A stretch of 64,000 bases of DNA from Sinohyriopsis cumingii (GCA_028554795.2 CM068825.1:160453398-160517397); one strand, 5' to 3'. Numbered from the stretch's first letter, positions 37,681 through 46,263 are shown. Numbers and translations: made by a program. Notes: generated by a model not told the origin, from the sequence alone.

Positions 37681-37705
37681 GCGCGGACGTGAAGGAAAAC
37701 ATCCC
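37681..37705 (-). promoter_or_regulatory. Shared promoter module, copy 3
   Basis: gcgcggacgtgaaggaaaac followed by atccc. On the minus strand it lies just upstream of a weak TATA-like CTTTAAG, ~70 nt before the ATG at 37614. Confidence 0.6.
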
Positions 37706-37822
37706 ACACGGTTTTCGAGCCGCAACGTTCATGAGAGGGATAGTAAGAAATGAAAGAGCATCAATCCAACATTCTTATAGCTAAACAAAAGACAAAGGCA
37801 TTTTTTTCTAAACACAACATTT

Positions 37823-37828
37823 TTTATT
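37823..37828 (-). terminator. Poly(A) signal for the protease-side transcript
   Basis: TTTATT on the plus strand is AATAAA on the minus strand, ~115 nt past the protease stop at 37944. No histone-type hairpin lies here. Confidence 0.55.
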
Positions 37829-37943
37829 CAAAAATCACTTAACACTAAACATCAACATTTCTAACATTTTTTAACAATAATCCAATACTATAACATCAAA
37901 CAATCTTTTTCTAATCACAAACATTTTTTTCTTCAAATACTAA

Positions 37944-38504
37944 CTACTTTGAACAGGGCTGACAACGTTGTGAATGAAATTGTGATTTCCACTGTTGGAA
38001 ATCATTAGGCCATTGATGGACACTACGTTTCCTAGCTTGAGACAAAAGATAAGCATAATGGTCACAAAACCATCGATCTACTTTCACATCGTTTCTAGCA
38101 GAAGAACGAGGATCAAAATGAGTCACTAAATGTTCTAAGGAATAGCCCAGGCTGCGATGATGCAGAAAATACACGCAGTACTGTCCACACACCAAAGAAT
38201 CTGTGCCTTGTAATTTCACGTTATTGAATCGGGTGGTTTGAGCATTTCTTCTCATAAAGTCGATGATATCGTCTTCCAAAGGGGGCAATCCGTACGAATC
38301 GAAATATTCCACACATCCTTCTTGAGGAAAGTAGACGGCTACCCAGTGGGTTCCTGGGAGATGACTGTCGTCTGTGTTGATCACGTAAGCTTGATGGTCT
38401 TTAGGTTTGCGATGAGGGAGTTCATCTTTAGCACAGACGACAGGATTCCAAGAAGCCGTATACGAACTGTGGTTCAAAAGGTAATAAAGTTCCCAGGTAT
38501 CCAT
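37944..38504 (-). CDS. PRO: Adenain-like cysteine protease (Polinton PRO)
   Basis: The 186-residue product has the adenovirus-type protease layout: GTHWVAVYF with His53, EYFDSYG with Asp69, and CGQYCVYFLHH with Gln108 and Cys110 as oxyanion and nucleophile residues. Family members are ~200 aa and process capsid precursors during virion maturation. Start and length fit, and no residue of the triad is missing. It is followed by an AATAAA site and preceded within ~27 nt by the gene at 38532, in the usual late-gene block. A C-terminal Cys-containing tail (FHSQRCQPCSK) is unremarkable. Confidence 0.92.
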   Translation of the reverse strand: MDTWELYYLLNHSSYTASWNPVVCAKDELPHRKPKDHQAYVINTDDSHLPGTHWVAVYFPQEGCVEYFDSYGLPPLEDDIIDFMRRNAQTTRFNNVKLQGTDSLVCGQYCVYFLHHRSLGYSLEHLVTHFDPRSSARNDVKVDRWFCDHYAYLLSQARKRSVHQWPNDFQQWKSQFHSQRCQPCSK

Positions 38505-38531
38505 TGTTTTGTGTTTTTTTCTTCTTCTTCT

Positions 38532-39017
38532 TCACAGGTAATAATAAGTCGTCAATTCGATCCTGACTTTTTGCTTGAAAATGTCTGACGAATAAACGGT
38601 TATTCGTTCTGTTTCCTCACTCTGATTCAGGAGAGCTTCGATACGATGGATCTCTTGACTGGTTAATGGTGGACAAGAATGTTCACGCAAGTCTTTATAC
38701 CACTGGTGCAACACGTCTTTGTTCGAGATGAGACTCCAAGCTTCGTCCAGATACTCGTCCAATTTTTCTTCTTGACTTAACATCAGGCATTTATCGTGTT
38801 GAATTTGACTGGGATGATCGTTTTGACATCCATAACAATTTTTCTTGATCAATTCCGTCATTTTTTCGACCAAGTGTTTGGCAAAACAGGAGACTAAATG
38901 GGCTTCTTGTTCTGGCCATCTCGACTTCATCATGATCACTTCTTCTTTTTCCACGGTCTCCTCACATTCCATCTCCAAAGTTTCTCCACTAGGTAAAGAG
39001 GGACAACAGTCTTCCAT
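38532..39017 (-). CDS. Conserved Polinton protein with Cys/His motif (161 aa)
   Basis: A 161-residue acidic product starts at ATG 39017 (MEDCCPSLPSGETLEMECEE). The centre carries KKNCYGCQNDHPSQIQHDKC, a Cys/His pattern (C-x2-C-x3-H...H-x2-C) that could bind zinc. I recall a similar CYGC...HPSQ...H motif in proteins found next to the capsid gene in other Polintons, with unknown role. It lies 5 nt downstream of the capsid gene stop, so the two are probably co-transcribed. Structural, chaperone or regulatory roles are all possible. Confidence 0.7.
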   Translation of the reverse strand: MEDCCPSLPSGETLEMECEETVEKEEVIMMKSRWPEQEAHLVSCFAKHLVEKMTELIKKNCYGCQNDHPSQIQHDKCLMLSQEEKLDEYLDEAWSLISNKDVLHQWYKDLREHSCPPLTSQEIHRIEALLNQSEETERITVYSSDIFKQKVRIELTTYYYL

Positions 39018-39022
39018 GGTTT

Positions 39023-40321
39023 CTAGTAATCTAGGATGACTTCTCTCAAACTGTTGATTTCTATGGTATTATCGAATTCTGCATACAGGATGACGTTCAC
39101 TGTCTCTTTCAGTGGTTCTGCAAACTGAAGTTCCACACGAATCTGGCCTGATTTTATAGGGTGGAAATGTCCCTCGTCGCTGCCTTGGTCTGGAGTGAAA
39201 TCAAAAGCCCACAAAGCATAGCCTCCTGCGTAATCCTCGTACGTAATACCGTGACTGGTGTTGGTTCCTAACTGTCCGGTGGCTTCGTACAGGGACAAGT
39301 ACGATCTCAAGTAATTCTTCTCTTTAAAGTCAGGTTCGAAAGGTCGGGTACACAAGGTTTTGCCATCGCGACTGACTTCGATTTTCTTCACGTTAAAGTG
39401 TTGAAAGTTGAAAGGATTTTGAGCGAAGGCTCCGTTGAAGGCTGAATTCGAGACCATACCAAGGATCAAACGTTTGGGTAGCTGTCCTTGGAACAGATGA
39501 TCTTCGATCATGGAATGATGTCCAACGGGAATGGTGAACGTTTTCACTTCCACGCGTCGTATGGGATACTTGGCGGTCGTTCTGCTCAACGTTTGACTGA
39601 TGTCGTTACCTACTTTGGGTAACACTTCCACGCGTTGTACGTAGAGTTTGGCCTCTTCGATTTTGCTTTTAGGAGCCTTAGCATCCTCAGCCAACAAATG
39701 GAAAGCGGTACTGCTACGATTCAGTCTCAAGCGGACATTGACTCCGTTTAGCAAATATTTCTCTTGCAACCACATGTCCAAATGCAAACGATCCATCAGT
39801 TCTAAACTCTTCTTATCTAAGATTTTGAGTTCTCTTTGCTCAAAGCCGCTATTGGTTCCATCTACAAGGTCGAACTTGCCCGCTTCGTCAGGTTCCCACA
39901 GCACACAAGCATTGAGATGGGTATCCTTGGCATCTATTCCGTACGTCAAGAGATTTTCCAGGTAGGCACGGTAAGGGTAAGTATCCATGCTGCTGCTGAC
40001 CGGTTTGTTATTCAAGTACAAGTCCACTCCACTAAACAAGGAATGCATGAAATTGTTGACGGGAGCTATATTCTCAGTGTCATCTACTGCACCATCATCC
40101 TTATCTAGAACTTTGACTTTCAAGTACAAGTAACTGCTATTCAGATCGATGTAATCTTCGGGCTGTCCTTTGATTTCGAACTCGATGGGAGCTGAGGCTG
40201 TCAATGAGGAGACGGGATGAAATTCCACCCATTGAGATTCTTGCATCGTCATCATGGTGGGGGGCATGGCAAACAGATCCAGTTCCGTCTTGGAACAAGC
40301 GCAAGACTCTCGGTGCATCAT
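39023..40321 (-). CDS. MCP: Polinton major capsid protein (double jelly-roll)
   Basis: The 432-residue product has the features of the Polinton hexon-type protein: SQWVEFHPVSSLTASAPIEF near the start, LNSSYLYLKVKVLDKD, MHSLFSGVDLYLNNKPVSSS, TYPYRAYLENLLTYG, then TAKYPIRRVEVKTFTIPVG, NPFNFQHFNVKKI and a terminal YAEFDNTIEINSLREVILDY. The double jelly-roll assignment rests on established work on Polinton capsids. The frame is uninterrupted. The first in-frame ATGs are at 40321 and 40318, and the longer frame to 40339 would need TTG. The stop of the pVI-like gene is 14 nt upstream. Confidence 0.88.
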   Translation of the reverse strand: MMHRESCACSKTELDLFAMPPTMMTMQESQWVEFHPVSSLTASAPIEFEIKGQPEDYIDLNSSYLYLKVKVLDKDDGAVDDTENIAPVNNFMHSLFSGVDLYLNNKPVSSSMDTYPYRAYLENLLTYGIDAKDTHLNACVLWEPDEAGKFDLVDGTNSGFEQRELKILDKKSLELMDRLHLDMWLQEKYLLNGVNVRLRLNRSSTAFHLLAEDAKAPKSKIEEAKLYVQRVEVLPKVGNDISQTLSRTTAKYPIRRVEVKTFTIPVGHHSMIEDHLFQGQLPKRLILGMVSNSAFNGAFAQNPFNFQHFNVKKIEVSRDGKTLCTRPFEPDFKEKNYLRSYLSLYEATGQLGTNTSHGITYEDYAGGYALWAFDFTPDQGSDEGHFHPIKSGQIRVELQFAEPLKETVNVILYAEFDNTIEINSLREVILDY

Positions 40322-40335
40322 TTTTTCTCTGTGCC

Positions 40336-40752
40336 TCAATAATCGAAAACGTCTAAGTCTCGAACGGTTCTTCTTTTCTTAGCCTTTCTCGCTTGAAGTC
40401 TGGTGAAAGGGTGTTTTCTTCGTCGTCTCTTTCTGCCTTGTCTTTGCTGAATGCCTGACTCGGTAGTGTGCAGAACATTTATAGGTGTGTCTCGTCGGCC
40501 CAAAATGTCTTTGCCCGTTTGCAGCAAGACATTTTTGCCAGCCCTCATGAAGGCTTCTTTAGGGTTTTGTTTGTCGATGATGACATTTTGGAGAAATTCT
40601 TTGCCTTGCGTCAGTGCCGCATCTTTCAAGGCGTGCAATCCGCGTGTCACCATCGGTTTCAAGACTGGGGCCACCGAACGAAAGGCCGATTTTAACATGT
40701 CTCCTAAGCCGTGTCCTCGCTGTCGTGCAACCCCTCGGTACACTGGATACAT
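40336..40752 (-). CDS. pVI/core-like basic amphipathic protein (138 aa)
   Basis: The product begins MYPVYRGVARQRGHGLGDML, followed by a segment with Gly, Pro and hydrophobic residues (LKSAFRSVAPVLKPMV), and ends in a strongly basic tail (RQGRKRRRRKHPFTRLQARK). Small proteins of this kind, with a GxGLG start, lie beside the capsid gene in Polintons and resemble adenovirus minor capsid or core proteins such as pVI or pX in layout. Capsid-cement, membrane-lytic or DNA-condensing functions are inferred only from composition. Confidence 0.65.
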   Translation of the reverse strand: MYPVYRGVARQRGHGLGDMLKSAFRSVAPVLKPMVTRGLHALKDAALTQGKEFLQNVIIDKQNPKEAFMRAGKNVLLQTGKDILGRRDTPINVLHTTESGIQQRQGRKRRRRKHPFTRLQARKAKKRRTVRDLDVFDY

Positions 40753-40759
40753 GACTTAC

Positions 40760-41684
40760 TTACGAGTCGTGAGAAAACCGTTTTCGAAAATGGAGTTTCA
40801 CCGTGACTTTTCCTTTGGTGAATGGAATATTTTGTCCTAAATCTCCTTTTATAGTAATGTTGACCGTGTCCAAATACGACTTGCTGACAGGTAAATAGTG
40901 AGGATGGACAAATTCGCGGTGGACGTGGTAAGTGTTTCCACCTTCCTCGTCAGCGTTTGCGGCAGAATCCACTTTGAAAGGAATGACACGCAGTAACGGC
41001 ACAGAGGTGTGTCCCACCACGTTATACTCCACCATATCGGAGTACACGAACATCAAATTTAGTCCTTGGTTCAGTTCTACCGGGGTATGAAAATACTTGA
41101 CAAAAGTATCGTTGTCAGAAATGACTAGTAATTCGCCTTTTTGTTGTTCTACTTTCTTCCTCAGCTCCATGTCACCGCCCAACATGTCAAACAATTCAGG
41201 ACAAAATAAGAAAGACATGATTTTGGGCCCCTCAGGAAATTTTATCAGGAAGCGACGAGCTGTTTTGTGGTACTCCAGGGTGACACTTTTTTTGACATGC
41301 TCTAAAGCTTTCAGAAACACACCATTAAACCTGGTGGCTATGGTGTTGACCACTAAAATAATAGCCTGGGGGAATGAACAAGTGATAGGTGGTCCACTTT
41401 AGATTTGGTGTACGGGTTTTCTTGTCATATTTGCTATGGGTATCCAAGTACTGTTGCATTTGTTCGTCATGAACTTCCACATCAAATTTATTTTGATTGG
41501 GAAGGACATTGAGGACTTGGGTCGGGTGAATCATTTCCACTAAAGCCACTTCCCAATGGGCTTCGTGATCTAAGGGGATGGCTTGAGGTAATTTGGCCGT
41601 GTAACAGCACAACGTGTTATTGGGAAACACCTCCATGGAACTGTCACTGGGTAAGGTCAAGTAAAATTGGTTTTCGTGACTCAT
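40760..41684 (-). pseudogene. Putative minor capsid (penton-like) protein, frameshifted
   Basis: An N-terminal frame starts at ATG 41684 (MSHENQFYLTLPSDSSMEVF) and includes HWEVALVEMIHP, reading to 41325. A second frame from ~41353 to 40760 continues the same protein family with FVHPHYLPVSKSYLDT and a terminal VTVKLHFRK. The switch coincides with a four-base A run at 41355-41358 (T run on the coding strand), so one extra base explains it. Total coding length would be ~308 residues. It sits between the pVI-like gene and a membrane protein, as in related elements. Assignment as the penton-type single jelly-roll protein is inference. The break may be a true mutation, an assembly error or a recoding site. 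Confidence 0.6.
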
Positions 41685-42094
41685 AATTCTAGAGTTCTGT
41701 GGCTGTCCGAGGGGATATTACTGGACGTCAGAGGCGTGTCTCCACCCAAAATGGGGTTCTGGTTGTGGTTGTGACTGACACTGGCACTGGACACAAGGTT
41801 CCCGGGGTTCCCGTTCGAGGAGAATTTCAGGGAGGGATTGGGAAGCAGGTAACCGATGCAACTGCTCAATAAAATGGTCCACAATTGTTTGTCTCCTTGT
41901 TGCAAACTCAAATTGGCGATGGCTGCCCCGATGACACAATACACCACGAAGATTTGGCAGAAAAAGACGATTTGCGTTTTAGGCACACGTTCTCCGCACC
42001 ACACCCACAAGGGTTGTTTTTGTAAATCTTGCACAGAAGAACTAGGGGAAGAAGGAGTGGTCGACGTAGCTGCGTCTGATGTGTGAAAGGGCAT
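41681..42094 (-). CDS. Conserved Polinton membrane protein (137 aa)
   Basis: The start is ATG 42094 (MPFHTSDAATSTTPSSPSSS). A Ser/Thr-rich leader leads to the conserved core VPKTQIVFFCQIFVVYCVIG (first membrane helix), ANLSLQQGDKQLWTILLSSC and IGYLLPNPSLK (second helix). Proteins with the same VPK...NLS..GD..LW..LLSSC.GYLLP pattern recur in animal Polintons. Role is unknown: an envelope or inner-membrane component is possible. The stop overlaps the next ATG by four bases (ATGA), indicating tight translational coupling. Confidence 0.72.
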   Translation of the reverse strand: MPFHTSDAATSTTPSSPSSSVQDLQKQPLWVWCGERVPKTQIVFFCQIFVVYCVIGAAIANLSLQQGDKQLWTILLSSCIGYLLPNPSLKFSSNGNPGNLVSSASVSHNHNQNPILGGDTPLTSSNIPSDSHRTLEL

Positions 42095-42099
42095 GATGG

Positions 42100-43212
42100 T
42101 CACTTCTTCTTTTTATAGTCGATGACTTGCGAAGCGTCGATCCAAGAATCGAAACTGGGTGGATATCCTTTCCAACGTACTTTGACTTCTTTGATACGTC
42201 GTTTGCCCACTTTACGGGTTCTGCGTTCGAGAATGCTTTCGATGTCGTACACGTCGTCTTCTTTTTTGGTCACACGTTGTAACTCGGGCAAATAAAACGT
42301 TCCTTTGAGCACTTCTCCGTTCATGTCTTCCAATTTATAGACGGCAGGATGACGGCCATGCACTCGTCCAGTGACGCGAAACAATTCGGTCGTCCAGTTA
42401 GGTAAGTAACCTTTGTCGAAAGTGCGTTTGGTTTTGCCAATGCGCACCCAATCTCCTACGGTCAACTCTCCACTTTTCTTGGGGACAGCCCTCGTCGGGG
42501 ACGTACCAAACAGGCGCTCAAACACGAGCACTTCGTTGTCGGGAGTCACGTCTTGCGGGGCACGTCCGATGCTTCGATGGTAAGATTGGTTGTACGCTTG
42601 CACCAGGTGCGGTAAGATGTCGATGTACTTCAGAGTGTGGTGATGCGTAAAATATTTCCACATGCGTTCTTTCAAAGTGCGTTGAAAACGTTCCACGATG
42701 CTGGCTTTGGTTTCGGGATTCTCGGTGGTAAAAAAATGAATGTCACGTTTCTTTAATTCTTTTTGGAAAGCTTGGTTCAGAAATTCGGTGCCTTTGTCCG
42801 TTTGCCATCGAAGAGGGTGACGACCGCTTTGTTTCAACACTCGTTGCAGGGCTCGCACTAACTCGCTGCTGGATTTGGAAGTCAAGGGCACGACCCAGGC
42901 AAATTTGGAAAAGACGTCGATGACACAAAACAAATATTTGTAGCCGCGATTGTAGCTGGCCAAATGAGAGACATCGGCTAAATCGGCTTGCCATTGATGA
43001 TCGATGCCTTCCACTCGGGTGGGACTTCTGGCAAACTTGCGTCGAATGGGTTTGTGTAAAGTGTAGGTAGCTTGTTCTTGTAACCATCGTTGCACTTGAG
43101 GTAAACGGAGACTTTTCAGTCGAGTTTTGGCAGCACGATACAATTTTTGAACTCCTGCGTAACCTGCAGGATGTGAGGGATCGTAGTAAATGCTGGCTAA
43201 GACTTTTTCCAT
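42100..43212 (-). CDS. INT: Polinton integrase with C-terminal chromodomain
   Basis: The 370-residue protein carries a retroviral-type DDE core: WQADLADVSH with Asp77, RWQTDKGTEF with Asp139, and SIVERFQRTL with Glu174, the Asp-Glu spacing being 34 residues. It lacks an obvious HHCC finger at the N-terminus, where a short HPAGYAGVQKLY segment stands. Residues ~335-365 (VKVRWKGYPPSFDSWIDASQ) form a chromodomain, which in related integrases steers insertion toward methylated histones. It presumably inserted the element, giving the 6-bp duplication. The frame is intact. Confidence 0.95.
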   Translation of the reverse strand: MEKVLASIYYDPSHPAGYAGVQKLYRAAKTRLKSLRLPQVQRWLQEQATYTLHKPIRRKFARSPTRVEGIDHQWQADLADVSHLASYNRGYKYLFCVIDVFSKFAWVVPLTSKSSSELVRALQRVLKQSGRHPLRWQTDKGTEFLNQAFQKELKKRDIHFFTTENPETKASIVERFQRTLKERMWKYFTHHHTLKYIDILPHLVQAYNQSYHRSIGRAPQDVTPDNEVLVFERLFGTSPTRAVPKKSGELTVGDWVRIGKTKRTFDKGYLPNWTTELFRVTGRVHGRHPAVYKLEDMNGEVLKGTFYLPELQRVTKKEDDVYDIESILERRTRKVGKRRIKEVKVRWKGYPPSFDSWIDASQVIDYKKKK

Positions 43213-43214
43213 TT

Positions 43215-43220
43215 TTTATT
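43215..43220 (-). terminator. Poly(A) signal between integrase and upstream gene
   Basis: TTTATT on the plus strand (AATAAA on minus) sits in the 21-bp gap between the stop at 43234 and the integrase ATG at 43212, so a transcript of the genes to the right can end here. Confidence 0.5.
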
Positions 43221-43233
43221 TTGTGTTGGTGTG

Positions 43234-43932
43234 TTAATAAGTCACCCACTCTTCGGTGATGCTACTTTGGGTGGGTCGAAAGGGTGGTTTGGAAACGGAT
43301 TTACGTGTCCGATGGGCTACGGGAGTAGAAGTCGAAGGTAGTGGTGGTGGTGGTGGTGGCAATGGAATGGCTTTGGTCTTCTTTTCTTTTTTCGCTTCTG
43401 GTTTCCCTTCTTTCTTTTTCACTTCTGTCGAAGGAGGCGTGGACATCATCTTTTTAACCCAAGCTTTCATTTCTTCTCGTTGGGGTGTAGGGGACGGGGT
43501 CAACAAGGATGCTGCAATCTTACTCGAAATGGGAGCTGCTGACGGTGTTTGAAACACTTCGCGCATCTCTTCTTCCTCAGGTCTTTGTGGGGTAGCATCT
43601 CTGGTGACCCTTGGGGATGGTAGTGGTGGTAATGATGATGATGGTGCTGGACTTTTCATCAAGGTCTTAAAATCTTTTAGAGTGGGTAAAGCTGTTTCGT
43701 CTAAAGCTTTCTGGTGAAAGAGTTGCAGTCGTTGCAAGAGTTGACCGTACTTTTGCGATTTTTCTGTTTCGGACAAATCTTGGCGATCCATCAAGGACTG
43801 CAATTCGTGTTGTAACTGGGACATCTCGCTCAAATTGGGATTGGGAGGTAAATGCGGGGTGCGTTGTTCTTGCCACCGATGGTATTCCATCCATCGTTTG
43901 TAAGGCACTAAAGCTAGTTTTCGTCCTTCCAT
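43234..43932 (-). CDS. Conserved Polinton protein, proline-rich (232 aa)
   Basis: The start is ATG 43932 (MEGRKLALVPYKRWMEYHRW). Residues ~1-80 contain the recognisable RKLALVPYKRW beginning and a predicted helical MSQLQHELQSLMDRQDLSET segment. The rest is low-complexity: Ser/Pro runs, a KKKEGKPEAKKEKKTKA basic stretch, a polyproline run (PPPPPPP), and the end SITEEWVTY. The same opening occurs in unnamed Polinton proteins next to the capsid block. A scaffold or tegument-like role is only a guess. Confidence 0.65.
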   Translation of the reverse strand: MEGRKLALVPYKRWMEYHRWQEQRTPHLPPNPNLSEMSQLQHELQSLMDRQDLSETEKSQKYGQLLQRLQLFHQKALDETALPTLKDFKTLMKSPAPSSSLPPLPSPRVTRDATPQRPEEEEMREVFQTPSAAPISSKIAASLLTPSPTPQREEMKAWVKKMMSTPPSTEVKKKEGKPEAKKEKKTKAIPLPPPPPPLPSTSTPVAHRTRKSVSKPPFRPTQSSITEEWVTY

Positions 43933-43981
43933 GGGGTTGTCAGGGGTCGATTCTGAGATCTTGGGACTTTCGAAGGCATTT

Positions 43982-44368
43982 TTATCTTGCTCCCATCAGT
44001 CCTCCCAACATGGTTCCCAAGACTCCTTTCAGTATGGGGCCTAACAAGAGAGGCAAAATGCCTCCACGTTGAACCAACATCTTCTTTTTTTGACGAATGG
44101 GAATTTTCTTTTGAACCATTTGGCGAAGAACGTGACGATGTTTGCCTAAGCATTGTTTCTGGTGTTTGGACAAAGGGATCGTGCCTTTCAAAACGTTCAA
44201 ACAACATTCGCACACGGTATCGATGACCTCTTTGGAGGCCGTTTGAATGAGTTTTTTTCGTAGGGGTGGAGAAGCTTTGGACAGGACAGATAACAGGTCC
44301 CCATGTTTGGCTAAACGTGGTGGCAGTCCTTTCCTTTTCTTTCCTTGGGGTTTTCTGGAGGGTGACAT
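43982..44368 (-). CDS. Conserved basic Polinton protein, short paralogue (128 aa)
   Basis: From ATG 44368 the protein begins MSPSRKPQGKKRKGLPPRLA and has a helical domain with KEVIDTVCECCLNVLKGTIP, then KKKMLVQRGG and a Gly/Leu-rich end (LGPILKGVLGTMLGGLMG). Very basic small proteins with this Cys-pair and Gly-rich end are common in Polintons. The domain aligns without gaps over ~68 residues to residues ~27-94 of the next gene (15 identities by eye, many conservative changes). The upstream extension to 44449 would need GTG and overlap that gene. Confidence 0.68.
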   Translation of the reverse strand: MSPSRKPQGKKRKGLPPRLAKHGDLLSVLSKASPPLRKKLIQTASKEVIDTVCECCLNVLKGTIPLSKHQKQCLGKHRHVLRQMVQKKIPIRQKKKMLVQRGGILPLLLGPILKGVLGTMLGGLMGAR

Positions 44369-44427
44369 CTTTGAGTCTTTAGGAGCACCAAAAGAACACT
44401 GATACCCTACTTGGTCACAGGCCTTTT

Positions 44428-45393
44428 TTATACTGGAACGCGTCGCCACTGATTGTCTTTACGGCGTATCAACTTCATGACAGGCATGACACGTCGTGCA
44501 GGGGTACGTAACGGACTAAATCGAGTCAGTTCTTGCTTGGACAAATCCAGTAAACTTTGTAACATGCCCGATCTTTCATGGACTTTGATTTTGGGAGAAG
44601 GTAATTTGTGAGCAGCAGCCACTGCCGCTAAATTGGAAGGTCCTGCCACTGGGGAAGTTCTTTTGGGGGTCATCAACGGAGAAGTTCTTGGTGTGATTAA
44701 CGTCTCCAAGTACTCTTCAGTTCCTGGTGACATCAACGGAGAAGTGGATAAACGTGAGGCTGTCGGAGACACAGTCACCGCTGTGGCAGGTCGTGGTTTG
44801 CGAGTGTAAGGCTGCGTCCTGGCCGCAGTGCCTCTCTTGCGACTAGTTTTCTTCGGTGGACTTTTCTTTTTCTGAGGACTTTTCTTTTTCTGAGGACTTT
44901 TTCTCTGTTTCTTTTTCTGGGGGCTTCTTTTCTTTTTTCGGGGTGGTGTCTGGTAAGAGGAGGGTCCCGCCACTGGAGAAGTTCTTCTCTTTGGGGACCT
45001 GGTCTTTTTCTTCTTGGGGCTTCGTTGAACTTTTGTCTTAGGGATAACTTTGGGGGCATTAGGATCCCATCTTAAGAGTGAGCGAATGATGACCCCTCCT
45101 AGAGTACCGCTCCCTCCAGGTTTCAAAATGATTTGTTTTTTGGTTTGAGTGTCGATGCGGGGATCGGCCAGTTGGACCAAAGCGACTTTGTTTCGATCGA
45201 AAAAGCCTTTGGTTTGATGAGGAATCTGAATGATTCCTTGGAGTAATTGACATGCCGTCACCGTAAACCATCGTAAGACTTCTTTGAGACTAGCTTCTAA
45301 GACACGAGCTCGTGTTTGTGGATCTTTTTCTCGACTGATGCCATACAAGGCACGAATCAATTTGACGGGAAGATGCGACTGAAGGGACGTCAT
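44428..45393 (-). CDS. Large basic Polinton protein, long paralogue (321 aa)
   Basis: The start is ATG 45393 (MTSLQSHLPVKLIRALYGIS). Residues ~27-94 form a helical domain (RVLEASLKEVLRWF ... KKQIILKPGG) that is paralogous to the one in the neighbour at 43982-44368. It is followed by a long low-complexity tail rich in RSPKKKK, SPQKKK and TSP motifs (~120-200) and two repeats of TSPVAGPS. Such tails suggest nucleic-acid binding and phosphorylation, recalling adenovirus core protein V in character but not in provable homology. Its C-terminal end reads RRVMPVMKLIRRKDNQWRR. Confidence 0.65.
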   Translation of the reverse strand: MTSLQSHLPVKLIRALYGISREKDPQTRARVLEASLKEVLRWFTVTACQLLQGIIQIPHQTKGFFDRNKVALVQLADPRIDTQTKKQIILKPGGSGTLGGVIIRSLLRWDPNAPKVIPKTKVQRSPKKKKTRSPKRRTSPVAGPSSYQTPPRKKKRSPQKKKQRKSPQKKKSPQKKKSPPKKTSRKRGTAARTQPYTRKPRPATAVTVSPTASRLSTSPLMSPGTEEYLETLITPRTSPLMTPKRTSPVAGPSNLAAVAAAHKLPSPKIKVHERSGMLQSLLDLSKQELTRFSPLRTPARRVMPVMKLIRRKDNQWRRVPV

Positions 45394-45436
45394 GTTCGCA
45401 CTGAGTGTGAGACAGACGAAAAAGGGTCTGAGGTTT

Positions 45437-46192
45437 TTATAGATTTTTTGATGGGGAGTGAAATGAAGTCGAGGACGGAGACGTGTACAGGACAGGCCCT
45501 CCGTCTTGGCACCAGTGGTGAAACAAGTGGGTACGAAATCGCAAATCCTCGGGAGTGGTAGGTTTCAAATCGACGAGTAAATAGGCGTGTGGCGTTTGAG
45601 TGGCATCGTCGTACGCCTGAGTCAGCCAAGGCGTTCCTAACTGTTTGGCTAAGACTTGCACTTGCGATTTATCTCGAGGGCTTTTAAACAAGACCACGTA
45701 ATGTGCATTGAGACTGATGGTGCGATGGGCTTTACTTTGTTGAAACAAATTTTGGGTGATGTAAACGACACTGGCATTACGGTGATGCCCTTTGCGCGTG
45801 AACCACAATTTAATTTCTTCTTCGTCTTCTCCTAACATGTCGTCGAAAATGACCAAATGGGTTTGACGGGCGTCAGAGACGATGCCGTCGTCTTCTTTAG
45901 GAATGCCTTCCACAAACACGATGGAATCGCCTTGACTTTCTCGCAAAAGGCTGTACGCGGATTGCCACTCTTTGTAACACCACACGATCCGTTGAGGTGG
46001 CCGATCGATCAAATGATGTTTATGTTCGATCAAACGTTTGACGAATTCGGTTTTGCCTGAACCGCTAGGTCCAGCAATGAGCATGTTAAAGGGATGGCGA
46101 AGATACAAAGCCTCCCAACTGGCACGATCTAAGTGTTCGTCGATGACTTTGACAGTAGAGGGAGAGGGAGCAGAGACAGCAGAGGTAGCCAT
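45437..46192 (-). CDS. ATP: Genome-packaging ATPase (FtsK/HerA type)
   Basis: The 251-residue protein has Walker A AGPSGSGKTEF (~40-50) and Walker B HLVIFDDM (~113-120). It then has VYITQNLFQQ (a sensor-like motif) and a closing region with DLKPTTPEDLRFRT. This is the A32/FtsK-type ATPase of Polintons and related viruses, which pumps genome into the capsid. The start at 46192 sits in a strong CACCATGG context, so the 13 extra residues up to 46231 are rejected. The catalytic motifs and frame are intact. Confidence 0.93.
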   Translation of the reverse strand: MATSAVSAPSPSTVKVIDEHLDRASWEALYLRHPFNMLIAGPSGSGKTEFVKRLIEHKHHLIDRPPQRIVWCYKEWQSAYSLLRESQGDSIVFVEGIPKEDDGIVSDARQTHLVIFDDMLGEDEEEIKLWFTRKGHHRNASVVYITQNLFQQSKAHRTISLNAHYVVLFKSPRDKSQVQVLAKQLGTPWLTQAYDDATQTPHAYLLVDLKPTTPEDLRFRTHLFHHWCQDGGPVLYTSPSSTSFHSPSKNL

Positions 46193-46263
46193 GGTGTGAG
46201 AAATGTCACTTGTGACACGAAAAACAAACAAGACAAGAGTTTATATACTTTTTTCAGAACACG

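Noticed and set aside
37615-37725. N-terminal extension of the gene at 37252
   Set aside because: The added residues come from the promoter module and TATA region. The first ATG downstream of it, at 37614, is preferred.
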